Shown piece after piece: positions 1-8,460 of a stretch of DNA of 19,154 nt. The notes beneath the pieces are model-generated. The model made no database searches, was not told the DNA's origin, and worked only from the letters and a program-made list of their open reading frames with translations. The DNA is from Muribaculaceae bacterium (lineage in GTDB: Bacteria; Bacteroidota; Bacteroidia; Bacteroidales; Muribaculaceae), in the NCBI GenBank assembly GCA_016292745.1, contig JAEDFO010000047.1:1-19154 (forward strand), read 5' to 3'. Made by a program: the position numbers and the translations under genes. Positions within the stretch are counted from its first letter, which is position 1; every line of letters starts with the position of its first letter.

Positions 1-1892
1 TTGATGATGCCGTTATCGTCGACAAACTGATACGAAGAGAGCAGATTGTTGCTGAACGCATAAGTCAACGAGGCATTAAGCATGATTTTCGGCTTCATTA
101 GCGAATAGGTGAGGCCTAAGTTGTGGCGACGGGTGCTACCGAGGTCGGCATTACCGTAGTCCTTCGTTTCGGGCGACTCCGACACCGCCGGATTCAGGTA
201 CGAGATGCCCGGGCGGCTGATGCGGGTGTTGAAGTTCACCTTCAGTGTGTTGGCATCGTTGGGCTTGTAGTTGAATGTGATTGTAGGCACCAGGTCGGAG
301 AAGTTGCTGTCGAAGTCAGGGTTGCTGCCATCGTTGTATTTGGCTTTAAGAAACGAATATTCGTAGCGCAAACCGGCGCGTGCGCCCCAGTAACGGCTGT
401 TGAAAGAATATTCGCCGTAAGCGGCGCCAATGTGGGTGGTGTGGTTGAAGTCGGTGTGCCGCGAGTCGTTCCATTGAGTCTCAGGATTGCTGTAGTTTTG
501 GTCGGTGATGCTGTGGTTGCTTCGCAGAATGTATTTTGCACCGGTTTCAAACTTGTGTTTTTCGGCAAATGGACGTGTCCAGTCGAACTGGAAAGTGTGC
601 TCAATGAAGTTGAGTTTGCTGTTCATATCGTTGCAGGTATAACTGACGGGATAGTTGAACAGGTCGACGTAATCGTTTTCACGCTGGTTCTTCTGGTCGG
701 TAGTCGACACCAGATACGAAGCAGTGAGGGTCTCTCCCTTGTGGCGTGTTGAGTGCTGATAGTCGAGTTTTCCGTTGAAGTCGAAATATCTTGATTTAGG
801 TATCTTAGTGTTGTTGGTATATGAGTACAGCAGATTGTTGCTGCTGTCGAACATCGACATCTTGTTCAATGTCGTAACACCATATTGATACCAGTATCCG
901 CCAAACGATAATGTAACGAGATTAAGCGAGTCGGCATCCCAACTGGCCTCAACATTGGCATAGTGAAGATTCATTTTGCCATCTTTGTTTGTCTTGTCAT
1001 ACGAGTTTGAGTGGTTGCCGCTCTCCTTGTAGGTTGTTTCGGTTTCGCTTATGTTCTCCATGCCGTAGGAGCCACTGTGCACATAGCCATAGTTTACCGA
1101 AGCCGATACCTTGTTGATTTGGGTGGTCATGTAACCGCCTGCATTCGCGTTGGCGGTGGTGGTAACATTGGCATATACCGAGCCAACAACGCCCTTCATC
1201 TGGGTGTTGTCGTCCATCACTATGTTGAGGATTCCAGCAAGTCCCTCGGCATCGTATTTTGCGCCGGGTTCGTGGATAACCTCGATTTTCTTAATCATTG
1301 AAGCGGGTATCGACTTAAGCACATCCTTTGCATTGTTCGACCAGTTATTGTTCGGGCGGCCGTTCTTATAGATTTTAAAGTTGGAGTTGCCGTTAACATA
1401 TATGTTGTCCTCTCCATCGACAGTAACCATAGGCACCTTCTTGAGAATTTCAAGAATGTTGCTCGTCTTGGCCTCGGAATCTTCTTTCACATCGTATACG
1501 AGGCGGTCGATTTCAGTTTTCACAATCGGTTTCTGTGCCACTACCTCAATTTCGCCAAGAGTGGTCGATGCATCGAGCATCACGATAGAACCGAGTTTGG
1601 CAACGGTGTGGGCTTCGGAAATCTCGAACTGTTTCACAGCAGTCTGCTTTCCCACCGACGAGATGCATATCCGATAGCTACCCTTACTTTTTATCTCTTG
1701 TTCAAAAGCTCCTTTTTCGTCGGTAACGCCGAGCGCCACAGCCTTAGTGGTATCAGATTGTTCAAACACACGGATAGTGGCATATGCTTCGGCCGAGCCG
1801 ATGCTGTCGGTTACCGTTCCGGTGACCTTATATTGCGCCGATGCAATCAGAGTGGAGAAAAACAGAATAATTAATAAATTGATTCGGTTCAT
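1..1892 (-). CDS. TonB-receptor-like outer-membrane beta-barrel protein (C-terminus beyond window)
   Basis: The reading frame is open from an ATG at 1892-1890 to the window edge, giving 630 residues without a stop; the C-terminus is missing. Residues 1-20 are a signal peptide (hydrophobic core LLIILFF, cleavage after ASA). Residues about 22-105 read as a CarboxypepD_reg-like beta-sandwich (KVTGTVTDSIG, then a DEKGAF turn). A TonB plug-like domain follows, with GEIEVVAQKP, IYVNGNSNFKIYKNGRP and IEVIHEPGAKYDAEGLAGI. The remainder is rich in aromatic alternating strands typical of a 22-strand barrel. This arrangement matches the Bacteroidota 'outer membrane beta-barrel family' (OMP_b-brl_3 type) rather than a SusC, and no susD gene lies beside it on the side visible here. 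It is presumably an outer-membrane importer, with substrate unknown. Its start is divergent from lpxB across a 259-nt gap. Confidence 0.88.
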   Translation of the reverse strand, partial: MNRINLLIILFFSTLIASAQYKVTGTVTDSIGSAEAYATIRVFEQSDTTKAVALGVTDEKGAFEQEIKSKGSYRICISSVGKQTAVKQFEISEAHTVAKLGSIVMLDASTTLGEIEVVAQKPIVKTEIDRLVYDVKEDSEAKTSNILEILKKVPMVTVDGEDNIYVNGNSNFKIYKNGRPNNNWSNNAKDVLKSIPASMIKKIEVIHEPGAKYDAEGLAGILNIVMDDNTQMKGVVGSVYANVTTTANANAGGYMTTQINKVSASVNYGYVHSGSYGMENISETETTYKESGNHSNSYDKTNKDGKMNLHYANVEASWDADSLNLVTLSFGGYWYQYGVTTLNKMSMFDSSNNLLYSYTNNTKIPKSRYFDFNGKLDYQHSTRHKGETLTASYLVSTTDQKNQRENDYVDLFNYPVSYTCNDMNSKLNFIEHTFQFDWTRPFAEKHKFETGAKYILRSNHSITDQNYSNPETQWNDSRHTDFNHTTHIGAAYGEYSFNSRYWGARAGLRYEYSFLKAKYNDGSNPDFDSNFSDLVPTITFNYKPNDANTLKVNFNTRISRPGISYLNPAVSESPETKDYGNADLGSTRRHNLGLTYSLMKPKIMLNASLTYAFSNNLLSSYQFVDDNGII

Positions 1893-2151
1893 TACTTTTA
1901 ATATGAAAATGTTTAGTGTCTGCTCTATTAGTAGCTTTTTGAAGCGTAAAATTACACTCTCAATATATTTGAATATGAATTATGGATAAAGTTTACGTTA
2001 TTTTAACTTGCCGGCTATGTTTTCTATATATTTTAAATGGCAGAGTAGTTGAAAATCTGATAAAAGAGGTGAAAAAATGGGGAGTAAGTTGGCAAAGCGG
2101 TAGTTTTGGTGTAACTTCACGGCCGAAAACCGCTATTCACACTGACGCATT
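1893..2151. other. Divergent intergenic region between the receptor gene and lpxB
   Basis: This 259-nt AT-rich gap must hold the promoters of two divergent units. On the plus strand a weak sigma-ABfr-like pair is visible: CTTG at 2007-2010 and TATATTTT at 2027-2034. The -7 box matches 7 of 8 positions of TAnnTTTG, but the 16-nt spacing is shorter than the usual 19 or so. On the minus strand, TAATTTTA (7 of 8) lies about 65 nt upstream of the receptor ATG without a good -33 box. I see no convincing terminator, RNA gene or small ORF here. Confidence 0.3.
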
Positions 2152-3300
2152 ATGAAGTATTTCATCATAGCCGGCGAAGCCTCGGGCGACTTGCACGCTT
2201 CGCTGTTGATATCGGCACTGCGCAACGCCGACCCAAAGGCTGAGTTCCGTTTTCTCGGTGGCGACAAGATGGCGTCTTCTGCCGGAGTGCCGCCAGTGGT
2301 GCATTATCGCGACATGGCCTATATGGGATTCATCGAGGTGATTAAACACTTGCGCCAAATATTGGCAATAATGCGCCGCACACGCCGTGCCATTTCTGAA
2401 TATCGCCCCGACGCTGTGATTCTCGTGGATTATCCGTCGTTCAACCTCAAGATTGCCAAATATGCCCACGGCATGGGCATTCCGGTGTTTTACTACATAT
2501 CACCGAAGGTGTGGGCATGGAAGGAATATCGTGTAAAGGAGATAAAGCAATATGTATCCCGCTTGTACAGCATACTGCCGTTTGAAACCGAATTCTTTAA
2601 GCGCCACGGCTACGACATAAGCTATGTGGGCAACCCCACCGTTACCGAAATCGATGCAGCACTGAGTGAGATTCCACAATTCGATGTGTTCTGCCGCAAC
2701 CATAGCCTCGACCCTCAAAAGCACATAATAGCACTTGTGCCCGGTTCGCGGCGCAAGGAGATTGCAAACAATCTGCCGGAGATGCTCAAGGCTGCACTTA
2801 TGTTTCCCGACTATCAGCCGGTGATTGCCGGCGCACCGTCGATTGACAGCGACTACTACACCCGCGTGATTCGCTCCGAAGGGAGCTACCCTATCCCGCC
2901 GGTTGTGTTCAACGACACATTTGCACTTGTACGGAACGCCGATGCCGCTCTGGTGACATCGGGCACCGCAACCCTCGAAACCGCACTGCTCGGCACTCCT
3001 CAGATTGCCTGCTACCGCATGAACGGCAGCCGTCTGGTGTATAATATATATGCGCACATTCTGAAGGTGAAATACGTGACTCTGCCCAACCTGATTACCG
3101 ACTCACCACTCATTCCTGAACTGTTACTGCACTACTGCAACAAGAAGACCATAGCCGAGTTGCTCACCCACTTGCTGTCGGTTTCGCCCAAACGCGATGC
3201 CATGCTTGAGGGTTACGAGCGTCTGCGCTCAATCCTTGGAAATGCCAACGGAGCTGAAACGACCGCTGCCGACATTGTTAACCGATTATCCTCAAAGTAA
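2152..3300 (+). CDS. lpxB: Lipid-A-disaccharide synthase LpxB
   Basis: The product is 382 residues, the normal length for the family. LpxB (glycosyltransferase family 19) condenses UDP-2,3-diacylglucosamine with lipid X to make the lipid A disaccharide 1-phosphate on the cytoplasmic face of the inner membrane. Signature motifs are all present: N-terminal IAGEASGD (residues 6-13), LVDYPSFN (91-98), YYISPKVWAWKE (114-125), VPGSRRKEI (196-204) and the nucleotide-sugar-binding segment TSGTATLETALLGTP (269-283). The ATG at 2152 starts directly at the conserved N-terminal motif, and I see no reason for an upstream extension. The phosphatase gene follows after 2 nt, so the two are almost certainly cotranscribed. 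The surE gene that often precedes lpxB in Bacteroidota is not here. Confidence 0.97.
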   Translation: MKYFIIAGEASGDLHASLLISALRNADPKAEFRFLGGDKMASSAGVPPVVHYRDMAYMGFIEVIKHLRQILAIMRRTRRAISEYRPDAVILVDYPSFNLKIAKYAHGMGIPVFYYISPKVWAWKEYRVKEIKQYVSRLYSILPFETEFFKRHGYDISYVGNPTVTEIDAALSEIPQFDVFCRNHSLDPQKHIIALVPGSRRKEIANNLPEMLKAALMFPDYQPVIAGAPSIDSDYYTRVIRSEGSYPIPPVVFNDTFALVRNADAALVTSGTATLETALLGTPQIACYRMNGSRLVYNIYAHILKVKYVTLPNLITDSPLIPELLLHYCNKKTIAELLTHLLSVSPKRDAMLEGYERLRSILGNANGAETTAADIVNRLSSK

Positions 3301-3302
3301 TT

Positions 3303-3812
3303 ATGTATCGATTCAACTTTTCCGACCAGTCGAAACCTGTAAAGATTCTGTTTGTATGTCTTGGCAACATTTGCCGTTCGCCGGCCGCCGAGGAGGTGAT
3401 GGCCACCATTGTGCGCGACAAAGGCCGAGAAGCTGATTTCGAACTCGATTCGGCAGGACTTTATGGCGGACACGCCGGCGATTTACCCGACCCACGGATG
3501 CGCGCCCATGCCATCCGCCGCGGATACAAACTCACTCACCGCAGCCGCAAAGTGCGCCCGGCTGATTTCTATGATTTCGACATTATTGTGGCAATGGACG
3601 ATGCCAACTTCGACAATCTGCGACAAATGGCGCCTACACTCGTCGAGGAGGCAAAAGTGATAAAGATGGCATCCTTCCTTCGACTTCACAACTATGCCGA
3701 CTGCATCCCCGACCCATACTACGACGGTGCCGAAGGCTTTGAGAATGTGCTCGACCTGCTTGAGGATGCATGTCTGGGGCTCTACGATGCCATCAAAATC
3801 AGTAATTCATGA
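3303..3812 (+). CDS. Low-molecular-weight protein-tyrosine phosphatase
   Basis: The product is 169 residues, slightly longer than the usual 150-160 because of about 12 residues before the first strand. The P-loop CX5R(S) is VCLGNICRS, with nucleophile Cys19 and Arg25. The general-acid loop is PDPYYDG, with Asp137. Both match active enzymes of the LMW-PTPase family, which is cytoplasmic and usually reverses tyrosine phosphorylation of bacterial (BY) kinases controlling polysaccharide synthesis, or acts as a protein-arginine phosphatase. The ATG at 3303 lies 2 nt after the lpxB stop and is the only Met codon before the P-loop, so the start is secure. The last 14 nt overlap the 3' end of the opposing GH78 gene. 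No tyrosine kinase gene is visible in the window, so the substrate cannot be assigned. Confidence 0.93.
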   Translation: MYRFNFSDQSKPVKILFVCLGNICRSPAAEEVMATIVRDKGREADFELDSAGLYGGHAGDLPDPRMRAHAIRRGYKLTHRSRKVRPADFYDFDIIVAMDDANFDNLRQMAPTLVEEAKVIKMASFLRLHNYADCIPDPYYDGAEGFENVLDLLEDACLGLYDAIKISNS

Positions 3813-6051
3813 CAATTTCGTAGGTACCCGACTGCAATGTGCCTACTTCTACGCGTCGGTCTGAGCTTTTGGCTTTTGCCAACGCGCCGTTGATGCTTAT
3901 GCCAAAACGCTTTGCCATCAGCGGCAACGACACTTGAGCCTTGGTGTTGGCCGGAATGGTAACCTTGAGTTTATAGCATCCGGGAGCATTGTCGATGCTC
4001 ACCTTTACTTCACCGCGTATTGTCGGCACCGTGGCATCCACCCTCTTCAGCGATGAAGTTTTCGGAGCAACGGAAATGGTGCGGCAACCAGGCTCAAGAG
4101 GCTCAACTCCGGCAATGTGGCGAGGCAGAATGTTGGCAGGAGCGGCACCCCAGGCATGGTTCCAGTCCTGGTTTGGCTTAAACGTATCGTCCCAAGCCTC
4201 GTAGGTTATAGTTGTGCCACAGTCGAGCATATTGGCCCAGCTACGCTTCTCGCGGCTGGTGAGCAGACTCAATGCATGGTCGTAGTCGCCGACAGCATAC
4301 AGGGCATCGAGCAGGAACTGAGCTCCATACACGCTGCAAGCCATTCCGCGGCTTCGAATAAAATCGAGCACCCTCGGCACATCTTTCTCTTTCACCAACC
4401 CGAATGCCAAAGCAAACATCGAAGAGTGCAACGAATGATGGTCCACTCCGATGCCATCACGATATGCACCTGCTTTTGAATCGAAGAAAGCCGAATTGAA
4501 TGCTTTCATAATCACCGATGCACGCATTTCGAGAACTTTTGCCTCATCGTTACGGTCCAGCAGCGAAGCCATCCGCGCCAACAAATTTACGGCATTATAG
4601 TAATATGCATTAACCACACAATTATAATCGGCAAACACAAAACCATCGTCCTCGCTTACCCGCGGCCAATCGACAATGTCGCGAATGTTGTCGCGCAAGC
4701 GAATCGAGTCAAGAAATTCACGGCTCTGGGCATGGCCGTCGACAGTGGTCGAGATAAGCCCGTTTTTCTGAGAGAGCGAAATCAGCGAACGCGCCTTCAG
4801 CAGTTCGTAGTTGGCTTCGATTGAGCGGATATCGCCACAGTAGAGATAATCGTTCCATGCGATAATAGGAGCTTGCAGAATCCATTCAGTAGGCCATGTG
4901 GGATGGTCGAGGAGGTATTCAAGCGTGCGTCGGGCCATGGAGTACTCTCGGTCGACACCATAGTGTCCCAGCTGGTTTATTATGGCATCGGCTTCATAAG
5001 GGATGCGTTCACGGTCGCCATCGATATACACTCCAAGCGCCGAAGTCGCCTTTATCGAATATTTGCACAAGTGCCATATGCTGTTGAGGAGCGAATTGCT
5101 CGATTTGAAGTAAGAGGCATTATCATCGAACGGATAGCTGACATTTATACGGGCAGCATCGTTGATGGTGATGGCCTTTGAATAGCCATCAATCTGGCAA
5201 AAACGGAAAGGGGCCACCTCACCAATCTCGGCGGGCATCAGCACAGCCGCCGGACCGGTGTTGCGCTTGTCGTGATTTGGAACTATATGGTATGTGTGCC
5301 GTCCACGGCTCAACGGCAAGCGATAAGTGTAGTAGCGCACCGTTCCGTGAGGTTTAGCATTTACGTGTCGGTCGATGGCATCCTCGCCGATAGCCACAGT
5401 TACGGTATCGGTATCGGAATTGGATGTGAGGGTGAGTTCGAGTTGGCCATATGCAGCGCGTCCAAAGTCGATGAATGTGCAATTCGAGTCCACCCGGTCA
5501 ACAATCACGGCGGCATCACGACTGCACTGTTGAGGGCGGTAAGATGGAGCATATGGCTTCAGCGAATCGGCTGTACGAAACGCCATGTAATGAGACCAAT
5601 CGCTCTCGCCTCCGGTGTTGGTAGCAAGGCGGACACTCCAGAAATAGGTTTTCGACGGTTGCAAGTGAGGGCCACCGTATGGCACCGACACCGATTCGTT
5701 GCTCTCAACCCTACCGCTGTCCCACACATTGCCCTTATGAGCAATAGCATCTTCCAGATTGTCGCTCACAACAATCTGATACCAAAGTTGGCAAGTGGAC
5801 GTGCCGCACGAAGGCACAATCCATCCAAGCACCGGACGCGACGAACGGATGGCGGCAAACGAATAGCTGCCCAGTTCGGCATCCGGGATGGCATCGACAG
5901 TCTTGTCGGTACGGAATCCGTTACGATACACGTTAGAGGCTTCACCAACCAGGTCAGTCATCAACCCCATAGGACAATTCCTACCGGTTGCGGCATTGCA
6001 GCATAATACTATTGTTGATACTAATAGACTTGCAAGAAACTTGTGGCACAT
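3799..6051 (-). CDS. Periplasmic alpha-L-rhamnosidase-like glycoside hydrolase (GH78)
   Basis: The product is 750 residues. GH78 enzymes cleave terminal alpha-L-rhamnose from glycans such as rhamnogalacturonan or plant glycosides. A signal peptide is at residues 1-20 (hydrophobic LLVSTIVL, then CNA); the Cys residues do not form a normal lipobox, so a soluble periplasmic protein is likelier than a lipoprotein. Residues about 70-160 form a fibronectin-III-like domain (YFWSVRL), and about 180-290 the N-terminal jelly-roll. The (alpha/alpha)6 catalytic barrel is about 310-655. The motif DGDRERIPYEAD (344-355) aligns with the family's DxPxRxER...D segment, making Glu348 the likely general acid. 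ITYEAWDD (615-622) supplies Glu618 as the likely base. DWNHAWGAAP (629-638) and a C-terminal beta-domain (about 660-750) complete the family architecture. It is transcribed apart from its neighbours and has no susCD genes beside it. Substrate specificity is not determinable here. Confidence 0.9.
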   Translation of the reverse strand: MCHKFLASLLVSTIVLCCNAATGRNCPMGLMTDLVGEASNVYRNGFRTDKTVDAIPDAELGSYSFAAIRSSRPVLGWIVPSCGTSTCQLWYQIVVSDNLEDAIAHKGNVWDSGRVESNESVSVPYGGPHLQPSKTYFWSVRLATNTGGESDWSHYMAFRTADSLKPYAPSYRPQQCSRDAAVIVDRVDSNCTFIDFGRAAYGQLELTLTSNSDTDTVTVAIGEDAIDRHVNAKPHGTVRYYTYRLPLSRGRHTYHIVPNHDKRNTGPAAVLMPAEIGEVAPFRFCQIDGYSKAITINDAARINVSYPFDDNASYFKSSNSLLNSIWHLCKYSIKATSALGVYIDGDRERIPYEADAIINQLGHYGVDREYSMARRTLEYLLDHPTWPTEWILQAPIIAWNDYLYCGDIRSIEANYELLKARSLISLSQKNGLISTTVDGHAQSREFLDSIRLRDNIRDIVDWPRVSEDDGFVFADYNCVVNAYYYNAVNLLARMASLLDRNDEAKVLEMRASVIMKAFNSAFFDSKAGAYRDGIGVDHHSLHSSMFALAFGLVKEKDVPRVLDFIRSRGMACSVYGAQFLLDALYAVGDYDHALSLLTSREKRSWANMLDCGTTITYEAWDDTFKPNQDWNHAWGAAPANILPRHIAGVEPLEPGCRTISVAPKTSSLKRVDATVPTIRGEVKVSIDNAPGCYKLKVTIPANTKAQVSLPLMAKRFGISINGALAKAKSSDRRVEVGTLQSGTYEIVMNY

Positions 6052-6078
6052 AAATAAAAGTACATTCGGTTATTAATG

Positions 6079-6086
6079 CAAAAATA
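6079..6086 (-). promoter_or_regulatory. Candidate -7 box for the GH78 gene
   Basis: Read on the minus strand this is TATTTTTG, an exact match to the Bacteroidales TAnnTTTG -7 element. It lies 27 nt upstream of the GH78 ATG at 6051. No TTTG is found at the expected 19-nt spacing upstream, so the promoter is only half supported. If real, it means GH78 can be transcribed on its own rather than by read-through from the exporter operon. Confidence 0.35.
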
Positions 6087-6126
6087 GCAAAATAGCCGAA
6101 ATAACGATGAAAAACCGGTCTGTAAA

Positions 6127-7284
6127 TCAACAATTATTTCCGGAATTACGCCCGTCGATAAACTTCTCGACGAGATAAGCTGCACCCATAAATGCCGCAG
6201 CCAGAAGCCAAAGCATAAGATAATCGGTCGACACCTGCGCTATTGAGGCATCATTGCCGTTAATTCGCAAGAACCCATCTACGCCCCACGTCGATGGGAC
6301 TATTCCTCCCACCACCTGCCAGATAAAAGGCATTCCTACACGCGGCCACGTAAGGCCCGAGAGGAAGATGAACAGCACCGAGGTGACTACAAACAGCAAG
6401 AACACATCCTCGCGTTCGCGCACTATCACTTGAAGCGTCATTCCGAAGAATATCACAGCGAGAATCAGCGGCAGCGAGAATGCCAAGACGGTGCCAATAT
6501 GCATGGTGCTCGGAAAATCGAACATCCTCGGCACCAGCAGAAACACGTAGATGGTCATCGGAAGATATATAATCATATAGCAAAGTGCCCTGCCCCAAAT
6601 CGTAGTCATTGCCGGGATACGATTCCCGTAGGCAGTGTGGCGCTGGCGACGGCGCGCCCCGAGCATCATGATTCCAAGCACAAGACTTTGCTGGATAACC
6701 ATTACCAGCACTCCTGGAATTACATACGATGCCATTCCTTCGGCACTGTTGCCTATCGAGAACGCAAAGTGCGGCAGAGGGTCGGAAGCCACTGCACCCG
6801 CCGCCTGTGCCTGAATGTCGGCACCCATGGCATTCGACACATCAGTGGCAGCGACAAACAGGGCCCTATAGCGCAACAGCAAACTCATGTCGCAATACAG
6901 ATTAATGTCGGCCTGTTCGCCACGGCCAATCTTCTCGTCGAAATCCGACGGAATCATCAGAATTCCATAGCAGCGTTTTTCGTTCATAGCCTTGCGAGCC
7001 TCGTTAAGGTCGGCGGCATAGCCCACCACTTTCGCGCCTTGGTTGGCATCGAACATCCGCACATATTCGCGAGAACTGGGGGTGCGACTGTCATCAACCA
7101 CCACCACGGGCACATCTCGAGCCACCTCTTTGTTGTATACCAATGAATAAATCAATGGATACACCAACGGCAGGAACAGGAAAAACACCAACACTCCTTC
7201 ATCGGAAATAATCGAGGCAAACTCGCGTCGGCACGCCAGGAACAAATCGGATATGTAAGTTTTTAGTTTCATTTGCAGTAACAT
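6127..7284 (-). CDS. ABC-2 type permease, second subunit of exporter operon
   Basis: The product is 385 residues from the ATG at 7284. A GTG codon immediately before it (7287) and an ATG at 7272 (MKLKTYISD) are alternatives. One membrane helix (about residues 31-50, VFFLFLPLVYPLIYSLVY) is followed by a periplasmic domain of about 130 residues (VPVVVVDDSRTPSSREYVRMF onwards) and five C-terminal helices starting near GVLVMVIQQSLVLGIMML. This is the ABC2_membrane_3 layout of YbhS/YbhR/YhiJ-type permeases. The start overlaps the upstream permease stop (TGATG), so translation is probably coupled. The two permeases would form a heterodimer in the inner membrane, docked to the HlyD and TolC partners. 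No nucleotide-binding domain is fused to it. The transported substrate is unknown. Confidence 0.88.
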   Translation of the reverse strand: MLLQMKLKTYISDLFLACRREFASIISDEGVLVFFLFLPLVYPLIYSLVYNKEVARDVPVVVVDDSRTPSSREYVRMFDANQGAKVVGYAADLNEARKAMNEKRCYGILMIPSDFDEKIGRGEQADINLYCDMSLLLRYRALFVAATDVSNAMGADIQAQAAGAVASDPLPHFAFSIGNSAEGMASYVIPGVLVMVIQQSLVLGIMMLGARRRQRHTAYGNRIPAMTTIWGRALCYMIIYLPMTIYVFLLVPRMFDFPSTMHIGTVLAFSLPLILAVIFFGMTLQVIVREREDVFLLFVVTSVLFIFLSGLTWPRVGMPFIWQVVGGIVPSTWGVDGFLRINGNDASIAQVSTDYLMLWLLAAAFMGAAYLVEKFIDGRNSGNNC

Positions 7285-8453
7285 CACTCAATATACACCG
7301 GATTGAGGCATTTGCGCTTCAGATACCACCCAAAAGTGAATGGAAGCAACACAAAGCCAATGAGCATGGCAAAATAGTATCGAGAATAATATAGGTCGAT
7401 GCCGTTGAGCACCTGGTCGATGTAAATCATGAAATAGTAGCGCATGGGCATAAGCCAAGCAAATGGCTCAACAGCACCATACATCTGCTCGCATGGGAAC
7501 GAGAAGCCACAAGTAGAGAACGACAGGATTCCGAGCAATGCACATATGCTCACGGCAAACCGCAGGTTAGGAATCAGCATTGCCACAAATGCAGCAAATG
7601 CCTGCGAGCCGATCACCAGCAGCAAGGTGTTGAGCAGCACTATCCATGGGCTGCAATTAACGGGAAATCTATAGATGTCGTACATCAAGATGTCGATTAG
7701 CACTCCCACCACGAAAAACACCAGAGTGTGAGTGAGCAGTTTGCCCACGAGGGCCACTGTCATAGAGTTACCGGCAGTTGTGAGCCACTCGATAGATGTG
7801 TAGTGCTTGATTTCGATGAGAATGCTGTAGGCCGTAACCAGCAGCACCATCAGAGCCAGCACGCATGGAATGAACGAGTTACCCAGATAAATGTTGTAAC
7901 TCATCCACGGATTGCCAATCTGATGCACATGGTTGGCAATCGGCACCAACCTCGGAGTAATTGTGTATTCCGAGGCACCCATTGCCTCGAGTTTTCCTTT
8001 CACCAAGCCACCCTTTGCAAGGGTTGCAGTGGTGACAAACCCTTTGTAGAGCATGGTAGCCGGAATGTAGTACACATAGTTCGAGTAGAGCGAAATCTGA
8101 GGGCTACGGCCGGCAAGAGCATCGTCGGCAAAATGTTCAGGAATTACGAAGAAACCAAACACTTCACCCCGTTGTACAGCATCGAGAGCCTCGCTATAAC
8201 TGTTGTATTTGCTTTTTATCTCGGCATACTGCAACGCATCGAGAGTTGTGAGCACGCTGCGCGACACCTCAGTGTGGTCGAGGTCGACAACAGCGCACGG
8301 CAGACGCATAGGCAGACCACGCCCCATCATACTCAGCAAAATCACCGCCGAGAGCAATGGTGCAACCACCATCGCCCAGAAATATATTCTGCGCGAGGTA
8401 ATACGCCGCCATTCGCGGCTGATGGTTGCCAATAACACGTTTCTGGATTTCAT
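7284..8453 (-). CDS. ABC-2 type permease, first subunit of exporter operon
   Basis: The product is 389 residues. The N-terminus is a short cytoplasmic segment (REWRRITSRR), then a membrane helix (about 24-42, FWAMVVAPLLSAVILLS). A periplasmic domain of about 150 residues (VVDLDHTEVSRSV onwards, to about 190) follows, and five further hydrophobic segments start near residues 195, 235, 270, 298 and 359. This matches the ABC2_membrane_3 family and parallels the neighbouring permease, suggesting an ancient duplication giving a heterodimer. The start codon lies 7 nt after the HlyD stop, and the stop overlaps the next ATG. No Walker A or B motif is present. The assignment as an export permease rests on fold and context; the substrate is unknown. 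Confidence 0.9.
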   Translation of the reverse strand: MKSRNVLLATISREWRRITSRRIYFWAMVVAPLLSAVILLSMMGRGLPMRLPCAVVDLDHTEVSRSVLTTLDALQYAEIKSKYNSYSEALDAVQRGEVFGFFVIPEHFADDALAGRSPQISLYSNYVYYIPATMLYKGFVTTATLAKGGLVKGKLEAMGASEYTITPRLVPIANHVHQIGNPWMSYNIYLGNSFIPCVLALMVLLVTAYSILIEIKHYTSIEWLTTAGNSMTVALVGKLLTHTLVFFVVGVLIDILMYDIYRFPVNCSPWIVLLNTLLLVIGSQAFAAFVAMLIPNLRFAVSICALLGILSFSTCGFSFPCEQMYGAVEPFAWLMPMRYYFMIYIDQVLNGIDLYYSRYYFAMLIGFVLLPFTFGWYLKRKCLNPVYIE

Positions 8454-8460
8454 TACCTCG

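Noticed and set aside
123..752. A 209-residue plus-strand frame opposite the receptor gene
   Set aside because: The opposite strand carries a continuous, family-recognisable receptor across the same bases. The plus-strand translation shows no recognisable family.
5272..6006. A 244-residue plus-strand frame opposite GH78
   Set aside because: It has no recognisable domain and is fully contained in a strongly supported minus-strand gene.
6052..6126. Terminator for the exporter operon before the GH78 promoter
   Set aside because: Only a weak CCG/CGG pairing with a long loop is visible, too little to call.
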